Shown here: positions 42,572 to 51,672 of the stretch, one piece after another
Position numbering within the stretch: the stretch's first letter is position 1
How the letters are laid out: every line of letters starts with the position of its first letter
DNA from: Cyclobacteriaceae bacterium SS2
GTDB taxonomy: Bacteria > Bacteroidota > Bacteroidia > Cytophagales > Cyclobacteriaceae
NCBI GenBank assembly: GCA_019192515.1
Contig: JAHCMM010000179.1
Coordinates: 2,503 to 54,177 of the forward strand
Reading direction: 5' to 3'
DNA: 51,675 bases
Notes under the pieces: generated by a model
Seen by the model: the letters and a program-made list of their open reading frames with translations, nothing else
What the model was told of the DNA's origin: nothing
Database searches by the model: none
Made by a program: the position numbers and the translations under genes

Positions 42572-43567
42572 ATGAATTCATTAAATAAATCATCAGTTGG
42601 GGTCGTGGGTCTTGGTTTGATGGGAACAAGTATTATTACTGATCTATTGATCAATGATCAGAAAGTTGTTGCCTTGGCACCCATTTCTTCAGATTTGGAT
42701 GATAATGCCCTGCATAGAATCAAGAAATCACTTCAATCATGTTATGAAAGGGGGATGAGCCAATCTAAGCCAGAGGTTTTTCTGGAGAATCTGACCATGA
42801 CCCGAGACTACCATGATCTAGCACAATGCTGGATTGTGATGGAGTGTGTTTCAGAAAAAATTGAAATTAAAAAAGATGTGTACAACAAAATTGAACTTGC
42901 AATCGGCGATGAAGTATTGTTGACTTCAAATACATCTGCCATACCCATTAGTACGCTACAACAGTTTGTTAGAATACCACATCGGTTCTTTGGAATGCAT
43001 TGGGCTGAACCGGCATACACTACACGATTTTTAGAAATAATATGTGGTGAGAAGAGCTCGTTGGAGCTTGGTGAAAAATTGCATCGGATAGCCAATGGAT
43101 GGGGGAAAGAGCCTACACTGGTTAGAAAGGACATTCGTGGATTTATTACAAACAGGATTATGTATGCCATGTACAGGGAAGCTTTTCATCTGGTTGAAAA
43201 CGGATACGCAACTATTGAAGATGTTGATCGGGCCTGTAAAAATGACGGTGGTCATTGGATGACGTTTTGTGGTCTCTTTAGGTATATGGATTTGACGGGC
43301 CTACAGGCCTATCATACGGTAATGAAAGACCTCTTCCCTGAATTGAGTAATCGGACATCTGTCCCTAAGCTGATTGACGATATTGCCAGAAAAGGAGGGA
43401 ATGGTATTTCTAATGGGATAGGCTTTTATAACTATACGCCTGAGCAATCAAAGAAATGGGAGGAATCATTCGAAGAATTCTCATTTGAAATAAGTCAATT
43501 ATCCTCCAGGTTTTCCGAGAGTAAGTTCCTTCAAAAAAGTAACGGTCGAGATAATGGCAAAGACTAA
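42572..43567 (+). CDS. 3-hydroxyacyl-CoA-dehydrogenase-like NAD enzyme
   Basis: 331 residues. NAD-binding VGVVGLGLMGTSIITDLL, substrate loop TSNTSAIPISTLQQFV, catalytic His in FFGMHWAEPAYTTRF, and the C-terminal 3HCDH helices (RKDIRGFITNRIMYAMYREA). The active-site block reads HWAEPA rather than the HFFNPV of fatty-acid enzymes, so the substrate is probably a small hydroxy acid, as in carnitine or gulonate dehydrogenases. The 3' end overlaps the dipeptidase gene by 14 bp. Confidence 0.88.
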   Translation: MNSLNKSSVGVVGLGLMGTSIITDLLINDQKVVALAPISSDLDDNALHRIKKSLQSCYERGMSQSKPEVFLENLTMTRDYHDLAQCWIVMECVSEKIEIKKDVYNKIELAIGDEVLLTSNTSAIPISTLQQFVRIPHRFFGMHWAEPAYTTRFLEIICGEKSSLELGEKLHRIANGWGKEPTLVRKDIRGFITNRIMYAMYREAFHLVENGYATIEDVDRACKNDGGHWMTFCGLFRYMDLTGLQAYHTVMKDLFPELSNRTSVPKLIDDIARKGGNGISNGIGFYNYTPEQSKKWEESFEEFSFEISQLSSRFSESKFLQKSNGRDNGKD

Positions 43568-44660
43568 TTTTATTGTTGACGCCCATCTCGATTTAGCAAC
43601 CAATGCAATGGTTTTGAATCGGGATCTTACCAGACCGGTTCATGAAATCAGGAAAAAAGAGAAAGCGCTTCAACTAAATGACTTTCAGGATCGCGGTAAT
43701 GGAACAGTGGCACTACCAGAGCTTAGAAAAGGACAAATAGGTTTGGTGTTTGCTACCATGATCTCCCGGGTCTCTGAAGAGGGGGCCGTACTTGACACTA
43801 TGAGTTTGCCTGGCTGGTATTCTCCACATCAAGCTTTTGCCAATGCGATGTGTCAGCTGCATTGGTATAGGGAGATGGAGGAGATTGGTGAGATGGTCCA
43901 GATAAAAACGAAGGATGAGCTGACTGATCATTTGAATTTGTGGAATGATGTAAATAATGAGCAGAAAAGGCCAATTGGTTATGTTCTGGCATTGGAAGGG
44001 GCAGATTCTGTAGTTAACCTGGACTACCTCGAACGCTTCTATGATTTGGGTCTAAGATCAATCGGCATCTCTCACTTTGGCCCTGGTAGGTATGCGGCAG
44101 GCACACATTCTAATAATCAAGGATTAACAACTCACGGAGTTGTATTGCTCAAGAGGATGAATCAGATGAATATGCTTCTGGATCTTACCCATTTGACCGA
44201 TAAAGGATTCTATGAGGCCATAAGCATTTATCATGGGAAAGTTATAGCGAGTCACCAGAATTGCAGAAGTATTGTGGATGGTGAAAGACAGTTTAGTGAC
44301 GATCAGCTTAAAGTGGTTATTGAAAGAGGTGGTGTAATAGGTGGGGCATTGGATACCTGGATGCTTCATCCTGATTTTAAAATGGGGAAAGATGACCCAA
44401 AATCTCTCGGCATCGATTTAGAAAAACTGGTAGACCATTTTGATCACATATGTCAAATGGCAGGCAACACCCAGCATGTGGGTATCGGTAGTGATCTGGA
44501 TGGATTATTTGGTTTGGAGCAGTCACCCATGGATCTTGATACCATTGCTGACCTACAGAAATTCCACTCTATTTTGTCTGGGCGGGGTTATACCGAAGAA
44601 GATATTGAAAACATATTGTACAAAAATTGGGTAAACCTCCTTTTTGAAGTGTTGACTTAA
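43554..44660 (+). CDS. Renal-type membrane dipeptidase (M19) family
   Basis: 368 residues. Zinc ligands are all visible: HxD in FIVDAHLDLAT, Glu in LALEGADSVV, His in LDLTHLTDKGF and ASHQNCRSIVD, Asp in VGIGSDLDGLF. There is no signal peptide, so it acts in the cytoplasm. M19 enzymes accept dipeptides with a D-residue at the second position, or N-acyl-D-amino acids. Beside a D-threonine-aldolase-like enzyme and an amino-acid permease this points to D-residue dipeptides. Confidence 0.93.
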   Translation: MAKTNFIVDAHLDLATNAMVLNRDLTRPVHEIRKKEKALQLNDFQDRGNGTVALPELRKGQIGLVFATMISRVSEEGAVLDTMSLPGWYSPHQAFANAMCQLHWYREMEEIGEMVQIKTKDELTDHLNLWNDVNNEQKRPIGYVLALEGADSVVNLDYLERFYDLGLRSIGISHFGPGRYAAGTHSNNQGLTTHGVVLLKRMNQMNMLLDLTHLTDKGFYEAISIYHGKVIASHQNCRSIVDGERQFSDDQLKVVIERGGVIGGALDTWMLHPDFKMGKDDPKSLGIDLEKLVDHFDHICQMAGNTQHVGIGSDLDGLFGLEQSPMDLDTIADLQKFHSILSGRGYTEEDIENILYKNWVNLLFEVLT

Positions 44661-44684
44661 ACAGAAAAATTAAATTTAGAGAAA

Positions 44685-46046
44685 ATGCAAAAAGATACTC
44701 AAGTAGCTGATCAGCCAAAACTGAAACGTGTTTTAGGCTTGTGGGATCTGATATTCTATGGTATCATTCTGATACAGCCCATAGCGGCTATTGGTTTGTT
44801 TGGTATTGCCTCCAAAGAATCTGAAGGCCACATGGTGACAACTTTGCTGATCGCGATGTGTGCCATGATTTTGACAGCCATCAGTTATGGCAGAATGGCA
44901 TCACTGTATCCTTCAGCTGGATCAGCGTATACGTATGTGGGAAAAGGGTTGAATCACCACATGGGATTCCTTGCAGGTTGGTCGATGTTTCTGGATTATT
45001 TGGTGATCCCTATCATCAATACCGTGTATGCGTCGCTCACACTTGAGCGACTCGTTCCATCCATACCTTTTGTGGTATGGGTTATTCTTTTTGTAGTTGT
45101 GATCACGATCTTCAACTTAAGAGGTATGAAGACCACAGCCAATTCCAACAAGATTCTCTTGTTCATTATGTGTGTGGTCATAGGGATTTTCATTGTTCAG
45201 GCCATTAGGTATATCTTAGATAATGAGGGTATTGGTGGTCTCATTTCTATAAAACCCATTTACAACCCTGAAACATTTGATATTGGAAATATAATGGTAG
45301 CAACCTCATTTGCGGTTCTGACCTACATTGGTTTTGATGGGGTGACCACGTTGGCTGAGGATGTGAAGAATCCAAAAAGAAATATGCTGTTGGCCCCAGT
45401 TATTGTTTGCTTGTTTACAGGGTTGTTTAGTGGGCTTCAGATATATCTGGCTCAGCAAGTTTGGCCTGATTACAACACCTTTCCAAATATCGAAACGGCA
45501 TTTTATGATGTTGCTGCAAAAGTTGGTGGGATGTTTTTGTTCAATGCCATAGCTGCCATTCTTTTCGTTGCCTGCCTGGGTAGCGGATTGGCTGGTCAGG
45601 TAGGTGCTGCCAGGCTATTATTTGGAATGGGGCGAGATAACGTGATACCTAAAAAGATTTTTGGCCACCTCAACCCAAAAACAAATACGCCCACCTACAA
45701 CATCATAATAATGGGTATCCTTACTGTTATTGGCTCTTTAACTTTAAATTATAAAAGTGCAGCTGAGCTATTAAACTTTGGTGCTTTTCTGGCCTTTATG
45801 GGTGTAAACCTGGCTTGTCTTCGTCAGTTCTATTTTTTTAAAACAGCAGGTCATTCACGAAATTTATTCTACGATATGATTTTGCCTATGCTAGGATTCT
45901 TAATCTGTTTGGCTATCTGGTTGAGCTTACCGACACCAGCAAAAATCATGGGGGGAGTGTGGCTTTTAATTGGTTTGGTATATTTAGTGATCCAAACAAA
46001 AGGATTTAAGAAAAAACCGGAGGTTATTGATTTCAGTGAGGTCTGA
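44685..46046 (+). CDS. APC-superfamily amino acid permease
   Basis: 453 residues, about 12 membrane helices. The first helices carry GLWDLIFYGIILIQPIAAIG and the conserved GSAYTYVGKGL; a later FVACLGSGLAGQVGAARLLF segment is family-like. It probably imports the amino acid or dipeptide degraded by the neighbouring enzymes. It is followed by a stem-loop. Confidence 0.93.
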   Translation: MQKDTQVADQPKLKRVLGLWDLIFYGIILIQPIAAIGLFGIASKESEGHMVTTLLIAMCAMILTAISYGRMASLYPSAGSAYTYVGKGLNHHMGFLAGWSMFLDYLVIPIINTVYASLTLERLVPSIPFVVWVILFVVVITIFNLRGMKTTANSNKILLFIMCVVIGIFIVQAIRYILDNEGIGGLISIKPIYNPETFDIGNIMVATSFAVLTYIGFDGVTTLAEDVKNPKRNMLLAPVIVCLFTGLFSGLQIYLAQQVWPDYNTFPNIETAFYDVAAKVGGMFLFNAIAAILFVACLGSGLAGQVGAARLLFGMGRDNVIPKKIFGHLNPKTNTPTYNIIIMGILTVIGSLTLNYKSAAELLNFGAFLAFMGVNLACLRQFYFFKTAGHSRNLFYDMILPMLGFLICLAIWLSLPTPAKIMGGVWLLIGLVYLVIQTKGFKKKPEVIDFSEV

Positions 46047-46063
46047 GTAATTACCCAGGCCTC
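46038..46063 (+). terminator. Stem-loop overlapping the permease stop codon
   Basis: A 26-nt inverted repeat pairs 46038-46050 with 46051-46063 (one wobble, one mismatch). It overlaps the TGA stop. No T-tract follows, so it may be a partial terminator or stability element before the PTE-like gene. Confidence 0.4.
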
Positions 46064-46138
46064 CCAGGAGAGATAAACCTTTAGGTATTCATTACTGCTA
46101 AGTATACTTTGTTAAATTAGGGTATGCATAGCCTCAAA

Positions 46139-47206
46139 ATGAAAAACATATTACCAGCTATCATGGTCCTGGTGATAACCGGGGGGTTAGTTGGGTGTAA
46201 CTCTACTGATCAGAAATCCAGTAATCCTAACGGCTCTATCATGACTGTACTCGGCCCCATATCACCAGAGAGCCTTGGTACGACCCTGATACATGAGCAT
46301 GTTTTTCTGGATTGGTCGCCAGCCGGGGCTGAAGATCCCTGGAAATGGAATAGCGTGGATGCCTTTCAGTTTATTCTTCCATACCTCGAAGAAATGAAAT
46401 CACATGGCGTGCAGTCATTTCTGGAGTGCACCCCCAAATACATTGGAAGAAACCCGAGGTTGCTGAAGAAACTGGCCGAGTCTGCTGAACTGAATATTCT
46501 GACAAACACAGGATTTTATGCAGCTCGCAATTACCAACACATTCCTGAGTTTGCGAAGTCAGCTACTCCTGATAGTCTTGCAGGTATCTGGATCAAAGAA
46601 TTTAATGAGGGGATTGAAGAGACCGGGATCCGACCTGGCTTTATCAAGATCGGACTTGATTATAATGATAAGCTGGAGTTGACCCGACTGGATGAAAAGA
46701 TTGTTCGGGCTGCGGCAATTACTCACCGTGAGACAGGGTTGACCATAGTTGCTCATAGTGGAACCGAAGCGATGGCCCTGGCTTGCCTTGAAGTGCTGGA
46801 GTCTGAAGGTGTTGCACCAGGTGCTTTTGTTTGGACACATGCACAAAACAGTCTGCCTGGCGAACATGAACATATCGGGAGTCATGGTGCCTGGGTGTCT
46901 ATCGATGGGATGGGAAGCATCCGGGTTGATCCGGATTCAGGTGATACTCTGCAGCTTTCACGCTATGTCGATTACCTGGTCAATTTGAAGCAGGCTGGCA
47001 TGCTTGACAAAACGCTGATTTCCCATGATGGGGGATGGTATACAGTAGGGGAAGAGAATTCGGGAATGAGCAGACCTTTTACAGCGATTTTTGAGTTTGT
47101 GATCCCTATTTTGAAAACAAAAGGGTTTACAGATAAAGACGTTGACCTGCTGTTGGTTCAGAATCCCAGAACTGCCTACACAATCAGAAGACGATTGATA
47201 AACTAA
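46139..47206 (+). CDS. Phosphotriesterase-like lipoprotein (amidohydrolase)
   Basis: 355 residues from the ATG at 46139, which starts a lipoprotein signal (MKNILPAIMVLVITGGLVGC); an ATG at 46124 adds five residues. Metal ligands are complete: HxH in TLIHEHVFLDW, the carbamylated-Lys site in PGFIKIGLDYN, His in IVAHSGTEA and FVWTHAQN, Asp in LISHDGGWY. PTE relatives are mostly lactonases. Located outside the cytoplasm, it may open a lactone or amide released from the substrate. Confidence 0.88.
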   Translation: MKNILPAIMVLVITGGLVGCNSTDQKSSNPNGSIMTVLGPISPESLGTTLIHEHVFLDWSPAGAEDPWKWNSVDAFQFILPYLEEMKSHGVQSFLECTPKYIGRNPRLLKKLAESAELNILTNTGFYAARNYQHIPEFAKSATPDSLAGIWIKEFNEGIEETGIRPGFIKIGLDYNDKLELTRLDEKIVRAAAITHRETGLTIVAHSGTEAMALACLEVLESEGVAPGAFVWTHAQNSLPGEHEHIGSHGAWVSIDGMGSIRVDPDSGDTLQLSRYVDYLVNLKQAGMLDKTLISHDGGWYTVGEENSGMSRPFTAIFEFVIPILKTKGFTDKDVDLLLVQNPRTAYTIRRRLIN

Positions 47207-47244
47207 AAGATCCCAACTATCTTTACTCAATAACCTAACCCGAT

Positions 47245-49074
47245 ATGAGACATTTCTTTTTATTGGCTATCATAGCCGCACTATTCATCAATTGCTCCGA
47301 GCGCAGGGAGTTGCCGAATATCCTATGGATCACTTCTGAGGACAATAGTACTTTTCTGGGTTGCTATGGAGATAAATTTGCGACCACCCCTAATCTGGAT
47401 AAGTTAGCCTCTGAAGGTTTTCTATATACCCATGCTTATGCCAATGCGCCGGTTTGTGCACCTGCCCGGAATACGATTATCAGCGGGATCTATGCCATCT
47501 CGGGAGGTAACCAACACATGCGGAGCAAATACAAAAAGAGTGATATCATAAAGCCATACCCGCTCTTTCTTAGAGAGCTGGGCTACTACTGCACCAACAA
47601 CAGCAAGACCGATTATAATATCCAGGTGGATCAGGTAGATACGCTGTGGGATGAATCTTCGAAAGATGCCCACTATAAAAACAGGGCAGAGGGTCAGCCA
47701 TTCTTTGCAATCTTCAATACTACCATCACCCATGAAAGCTCCATTCACAGGTCTATTCCTACTGAAGAGCTAAGGCATGATCCGGAGCAGGTACCTATTC
47801 CTCCGCATCATCCGCCTACAGAAGAGATGAAGCATGACTGGGCACAATACTATGACAAGATGGAGGATATGGATGCCTATGTGGGTGAAGTGTTGAAAGA
47901 GCTTGAGGAAAGCGGACTGGCAGAGAACACTATTGTATTCTACTACGGGGATCATGGTGGCGTTTTGGCCAGGAGCAAGCGTTATGTTTACGAGTCAGGG
48001 ACGCACGTGCCTTTTATTGTTCGCATCCCCGATAAATTCAAGTATTTATTTCCCGCAGAAGAGACCGGATCAAAGGTGGATCGATTGATCAGTTTTGTTG
48101 ACCTGGCGCCAACGCTATTGAGTATAGTGGGTATCTCAATCCCGGATTTTATGCAGGGTAATGCCTTTCTTGGAGATCAGAAAACTGCAGATCCGGAATA
48201 TGCCTTCATGTTCCGGGGCAGAATGGATGAGCGATACGATATGTCCAGGGCCGTCCGTGGACAAAAGTACCGGTACATCAGGAATTATATGCCACACCGC
48301 ATCTATGGCCAGCATTTAAACTACCTGTGGCGTGCGCCATCTATCCGATCATGGGAAGAGGCTTATCTGAAGGGTGAATGCAACGAGACCCAAAGTATTT
48401 TTTGGAATCCTAAGCCAAGTGAAGAGCTGTATGATACAGAAAATGATCCCTGGGAAGTAAACAACCTGGCTGATGATCCGCAGTATGCTGAAGTGATGAA
48501 GAAAATGCGAAAGGCTAACCAACAGTGGATGTTGAGGATTAAGGATACGGGATTTGTCCCTGAACCTTCCTGGGAAGTTCGAAGAGGAGACCGGTCATTC
48601 TATGATTTGATGAGAGATAGTGATCAGTTCGATCTGGAACGTCTGATTGAGGTAGCTGAAGCTTCATCTCTCCGGAAATTTGAAGACATCAACGTACTGA
48701 TTTATTACCTAAGGTCAGAAGATCCAGCCATTCGGTATTGGGGAGCCACCGGCTTATTGATTCAAGGAGACAAATCAAAACCTGCAATAGCTGATTTAAA
48801 GAACGCATTGAAAGATGATTCCGATCCGGTGGCCATTGTGGCGGCTGAGGCATTGTACCGACTTGGTGAAAAAGAACTGGCAGAAAATACACTAGCCGAA
48901 AAGGTTTCCGGTAGTGAGTTTGTTTCCACCTTCGCCATGAACGCAATTGACATCAATGATATTTCCAGTGCAAAAGTTAAGCAAGCAGTAGTGGCACATA
49001 AAAATGATGAAAATCAGTATGATCAGCGCATGGTAGAATGGCTGATGATGAAGTGGGGGATGGGAGAGAAATGA
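47245..49074 (+). CDS. Cys-type sulfatase lipoprotein with C-terminal HEAT-like repeats
   Basis: 609 residues, lipobox at Cys17. The formylglycine site is Cys71 in VCAPARNTIISG (C-x-P-x-R). Metal residues are in NILWITSEDNS and YYGDHGGVLARSKRYVYESG. The family resembles N-sulfoglucosamine sulfohydrolase-like S1 enzymes. The last 120 residues (LIYYLRSEDPAIRYWGATGL and following) form HEAT-like helices, perhaps for docking. No maturase gene is seen here. It is the last gene of the run, ahead of a bidirectional hairpin. Confidence 0.92.
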   Translation: MRHFFLLAIIAALFINCSERRELPNILWITSEDNSTFLGCYGDKFATTPNLDKLASEGFLYTHAYANAPVCAPARNTIISGIYAISGGNQHMRSKYKKSDIIKPYPLFLRELGYYCTNNSKTDYNIQVDQVDTLWDESSKDAHYKNRAEGQPFFAIFNTTITHESSIHRSIPTEELRHDPEQVPIPPHHPPTEEMKHDWAQYYDKMEDMDAYVGEVLKELEESGLAENTIVFYYGDHGGVLARSKRYVYESGTHVPFIVRIPDKFKYLFPAEETGSKVDRLISFVDLAPTLLSIVGISIPDFMQGNAFLGDQKTADPEYAFMFRGRMDERYDMSRAVRGQKYRYIRNYMPHRIYGQHLNYLWRAPSIRSWEEAYLKGECNETQSIFWNPKPSEELYDTENDPWEVNNLADDPQYAEVMKKMRKANQQWMLRIKDTGFVPEPSWEVRRGDRSFYDLMRDSDQFDLERLIEVAEASSLRKFEDINVLIYYLRSEDPAIRYWGATGLLIQGDKSKPAIADLKNALKDDSDPVAIVAAEALYRLGEKELAENTLAEKVSGSEFVSTFAMNAIDINDISSAKVKQAVVAHKNDENQYDQRMVEWLMMKWGMGEK

Positions 49075-49085
49075 GATCTTAACCC

Positions 49086-49108
49086 GTGGTCGGTGACTCA
49101 CCGACCAC
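49086..49108. terminator. Bidirectional hairpin between sulfatase and SDR genes
   Basis: A perfect palindrome with 11-bp arms (GTGGTCGGTGA and TCACCGACCAC) around one central C. It lies in the 61-bp gap between convergent genes, so it could terminate both. It resembles the hairpin at 50034-50054. Confidence 0.7.
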
Positions 49109-49135
49109 CATCAATTCCAACCTCACAATCATATT

Positions 49136-49900
49136 CTAAAAAACACTCGCCGAAATCCCTCCATCCACCGTAATGTTTTGTCCGGTGACAAAGGAAGAGT
49201 GATCCATCGCCAGGAAGGATATGACGGAAGCCATTTCATCCGGATCAGCCACCCGTTTCATAGGTGTTCGTTTAATGATGGCATCGATCCTTTCCTGCTG
49301 GGCAAACAAAGGCTTGGTGAGCGGAGTGGCAGTAAACCCGGGAGAGACGGTATTGACCCTAATGCCATCAGGAGCCCATTCTACAGCCAGGTTCTTGGAT
49401 AGCTGGATCATCCCGGCTTTTGACATTCCATAAGGAGATCCGGTAGCCACGTCAAATTGACCGGCTATCGACCCATTGTTGATGACAGAGGCATTACCCG
49501 ATGCTTTGAGCATGGGATACAATTGTCTGCACAATTCAAACTGTGCAATCAGGTTGATCCCAAGCACATGTTTATATTCTTCAGTTGTATAGTCGACAGT
49601 TTTCTTTCTGATGTTGACGCCGGCGTTATTAAACAAGATATCCAGCCGACCCCACTTTTCTTCAATCAGTTTACGAACCCTGGCAGTATCAGCTTCATCA
49701 GTCACTTCCGCTTTGATGCCAGTCACTTTAAAACCCTGCGATTGTAAGTCCGATGCTACTGATTCAATTTCATTTTCGTTCCGGGCTGTGAAGATTACCT
49801 CAGCACCAAGCTTCAGAAACTGTAACACCGCCGCATATCCGATCCCTTTGGATCCTCCTGTAACCAATGCTTTTTTGTTTTCCAGGTTCCAGCTTTTCAT
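49136..49900 (-). CDS. SDR-family dehydrogenase
   Basis: 254 residues, classical SDR. NAD(P) motif VTGGSKGIGYA near residue 14, NAG in LFNNAGVNIR, Ser in NNGSIAGQ, and YxxxK in SPYGMSKAGM. C-terminal VTGQNITVDGG is typical. It reduces or oxidises a hydroxyl on a small molecule; the substrate cannot be deduced. Transcribed after GH51, but 233 bp with hairpins separate them. Confidence 0.94.
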   Translation of the reverse strand: MKSWNLENKKALVTGGSKGIGYAAVLQFLKLGAEVIFTARNENEIESVASDLQSQGFKVTGIKAEVTDEADTARVRKLIEEKWGRLDILFNNAGVNIRKKTVDYTTEEYKHVLGINLIAQFELCRQLYPMLKASGNASVINNGSIAGQFDVATGSPYGMSKAGMIQLSKNLAVEWAPDGIRVNTVSPGFTATPLTKPLFAQQERIDAIIKRTPMKRVADPDEMASVISFLAMDHSSFVTGQNITVDGGISASVF

Positions 49901-50133
49901 ATTAATCAGGTTAGGGTTATAAACAAGTCGTAATATTAACCTATAGCATGATATTTAAAAAAATCCTCCAAACAAGGTTGCTTCAAGTGTTTAAAGGCCA
50001 AAGTTGGTGTTTTCACCAACTTTCATCACACCATGGTCGGTGTCTCACTGACCACCACGTATTATATAGATTGGTGAGACACTAACGGGATTTGCCTAAA
50101 TGCTGTCGGAGGCAAACCAACATACTAGATAAC
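49901..50133. other. Intergenic region with two hairpins and related repeats
   Basis: No gene. Hairpin A: AAAGTTGGTG (50000-50009) with CACCAACTTT (50014-50023), loop TTTT. Hairpin B: TGGTCGGTG (50034-50042) with CACTGACCA (50046-50054). A further GTGAGACAC (50074-50082) is complementary to the GTGTCTCAC in B, allowing an alternative fold. These likely terminate the GH51 transcript. Confidence 0.6.
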
Positions 50134-51672
50134 CTACTCCAGCTCCAACATCACCACTGACCTGGCTGGCAGCTCAACACTTAACCCATCCTTTGTCTTT
50201 TTGGCTCCGTTGAAAACAGTAGGTTTTACTATTTCTGGCTGATCGAATTTATTGATGTCTGTCACCTTTCCTGATGTCAGCACCTTCCCGGACACCTTTT
50301 TCCAATCAATGCCATTTACTGCACTTTTGATTGTGATCGATTTATTTGGATCAATGTTGACCAGGGTAATGTGCACTTTTCCATCCTGATCCAGGGAGGC
50401 CGATACATTCACCGCCGGAAGTTTTTTGTCTCCATTCACAAAATCTGGTGTGCTGATCGAAAACGGGATCAGCTGTGCATCCTGGTGGACCTGATAGAGA
50501 TCAAAGACATGATAAGTAGGCGTGAGGAGCATCTTTTCTTTGTCTGTGAGAATCAATGCCTGCAATACGTTCACTGTCTGCGCCAGGTTAGCCATTCGGA
50601 TCCGGTCCGCCCGGTTGTTGAATGAATTCAATTGAGTAGCAGCGATCAGCGCATCCCGCAGGCTGTTTTGTTGGTAAAGGAAGCTGGAATTAGTACCTGG
50701 TTCAGCATCCGTCCAGATACCCCATTCATCCACTGCGAGGGCTACCTTTTTCTCAGGGTCATAGCGATCCATGATGGCGATATGCTTATCCAGCAACTCA
50801 TCCATAAACAGGCAGTTCTTCATTGTGTTGAAATATTCTGCCTCCGTAAAGCTGGTTGCCGAACCTTTGGCTCCCCAGTCACCGGTAGGGATGGTGTAAT
50901 AATGAACAGAAATCCCCCACATGTGTCGGCGAGCTTCTTTCATCATCACCTCGGTCCAGTGATAATCAGCAGAGTTAGCCCCCGAGGCGATCCTTTTGAT
51001 GGGTGCCCCGGGATAGCTTTTGGCATAAGTCGCGTAGCGCTTGTAGACATCAGCGAAGTATTCGACCGTCATGTTGCCTCCGCATCCCCAGCTTTCATTC
51101 CCTATGCCCCAGAAGGCTACGTTATAGGGTTCCGGGTGACCGTTTTCTGCTCGTAGCTTAGCCAGTGTGGATTCCCCATTATAGTTCACATACTCTATCC
51201 AGTCATTCATCTCCTTCACAGTTCCACTACCGACATTCGCCGCGATATAAGGCTCTGTGCCCAGCAGGTCACAAAGCTCAAGGAACTCATGCGTCCCGAA
51301 GCTGTTGTCTTCCACACCCATACCCCAGTGTGTATTGACCATGTTGGGACGCTCCGCTCTCTGGCCGATACCATCTCTCCAGTGATACTCGTCGGCAAAA
51401 CATCCACCTGGCCAACGCAAGTTGGGAATGTTGATTTTCTTCAGGGCTTCCACCACATCTAACCTGATGCGATCCTTTTTCTGCACGTCCATGTTTTCAT
51501 CTACCCAAAATCCATCATAGACACATCGACCCAGGTGCTCAGAGAAGTGACCATAGATGTGTTTGCTGATGGTAGGCTGACTGTCATCGACGTTCAGTGA
51601 AAGATAAGCTTCCTGTGCCCGGATACTTGTCCATAGCAATGTTATGAGGAGTAGGGTGAATAGGGATCTCAT
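50134..51672 (-). CDS. GH51 alpha-L-arabinofuranosidase
   Basis: 512 residues with a signal peptide (LFTLLLITLLWTSIRAQ). The GH51 core is clear: IYGHFSEHLGRCVYDGFWVD, NLRWPGGCFADEYHW, acid/base Glu193 in FWGIGNESWGCGG, nucleophile Glu316 in ALAVDEWGIW. A C-terminal beta domain follows (SVVMLELE end). It releases terminal L-arabinofuranose from arabinan, arabinoxylan or glycoconjugates. The gene is complete, ending 3 bp from the window edge. Confidence 0.96.
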   Translation of the reverse strand: MRSLFTLLLITLLWTSIRAQEAYLSLNVDDSQPTISKHIYGHFSEHLGRCVYDGFWVDENMDVQKKDRIRLDVVEALKKINIPNLRWPGGCFADEYHWRDGIGQRAERPNMVNTHWGMGVEDNSFGTHEFLELCDLLGTEPYIAANVGSGTVKEMNDWIEYVNYNGESTLAKLRAENGHPEPYNVAFWGIGNESWGCGGNMTVEYFADVYKRYATYAKSYPGAPIKRIASGANSADYHWTEVMMKEARRHMWGISVHYYTIPTGDWGAKGSATSFTEAEYFNTMKNCLFMDELLDKHIAIMDRYDPEKKVALAVDEWGIWTDAEPGTNSSFLYQQNSLRDALIAATQLNSFNNRADRIRMANLAQTVNVLQALILTDKEKMLLTPTYHVFDLYQVHQDAQLIPFSISTPDFVNGDKKLPAVNVSASLDQDGKVHITLVNIDPNKSITIKSAVNGIDWKKVSGKVLTSGKVTDINKFDQPEIVKPTVFNGAKKTKDGLSVELPARSVVMLELE

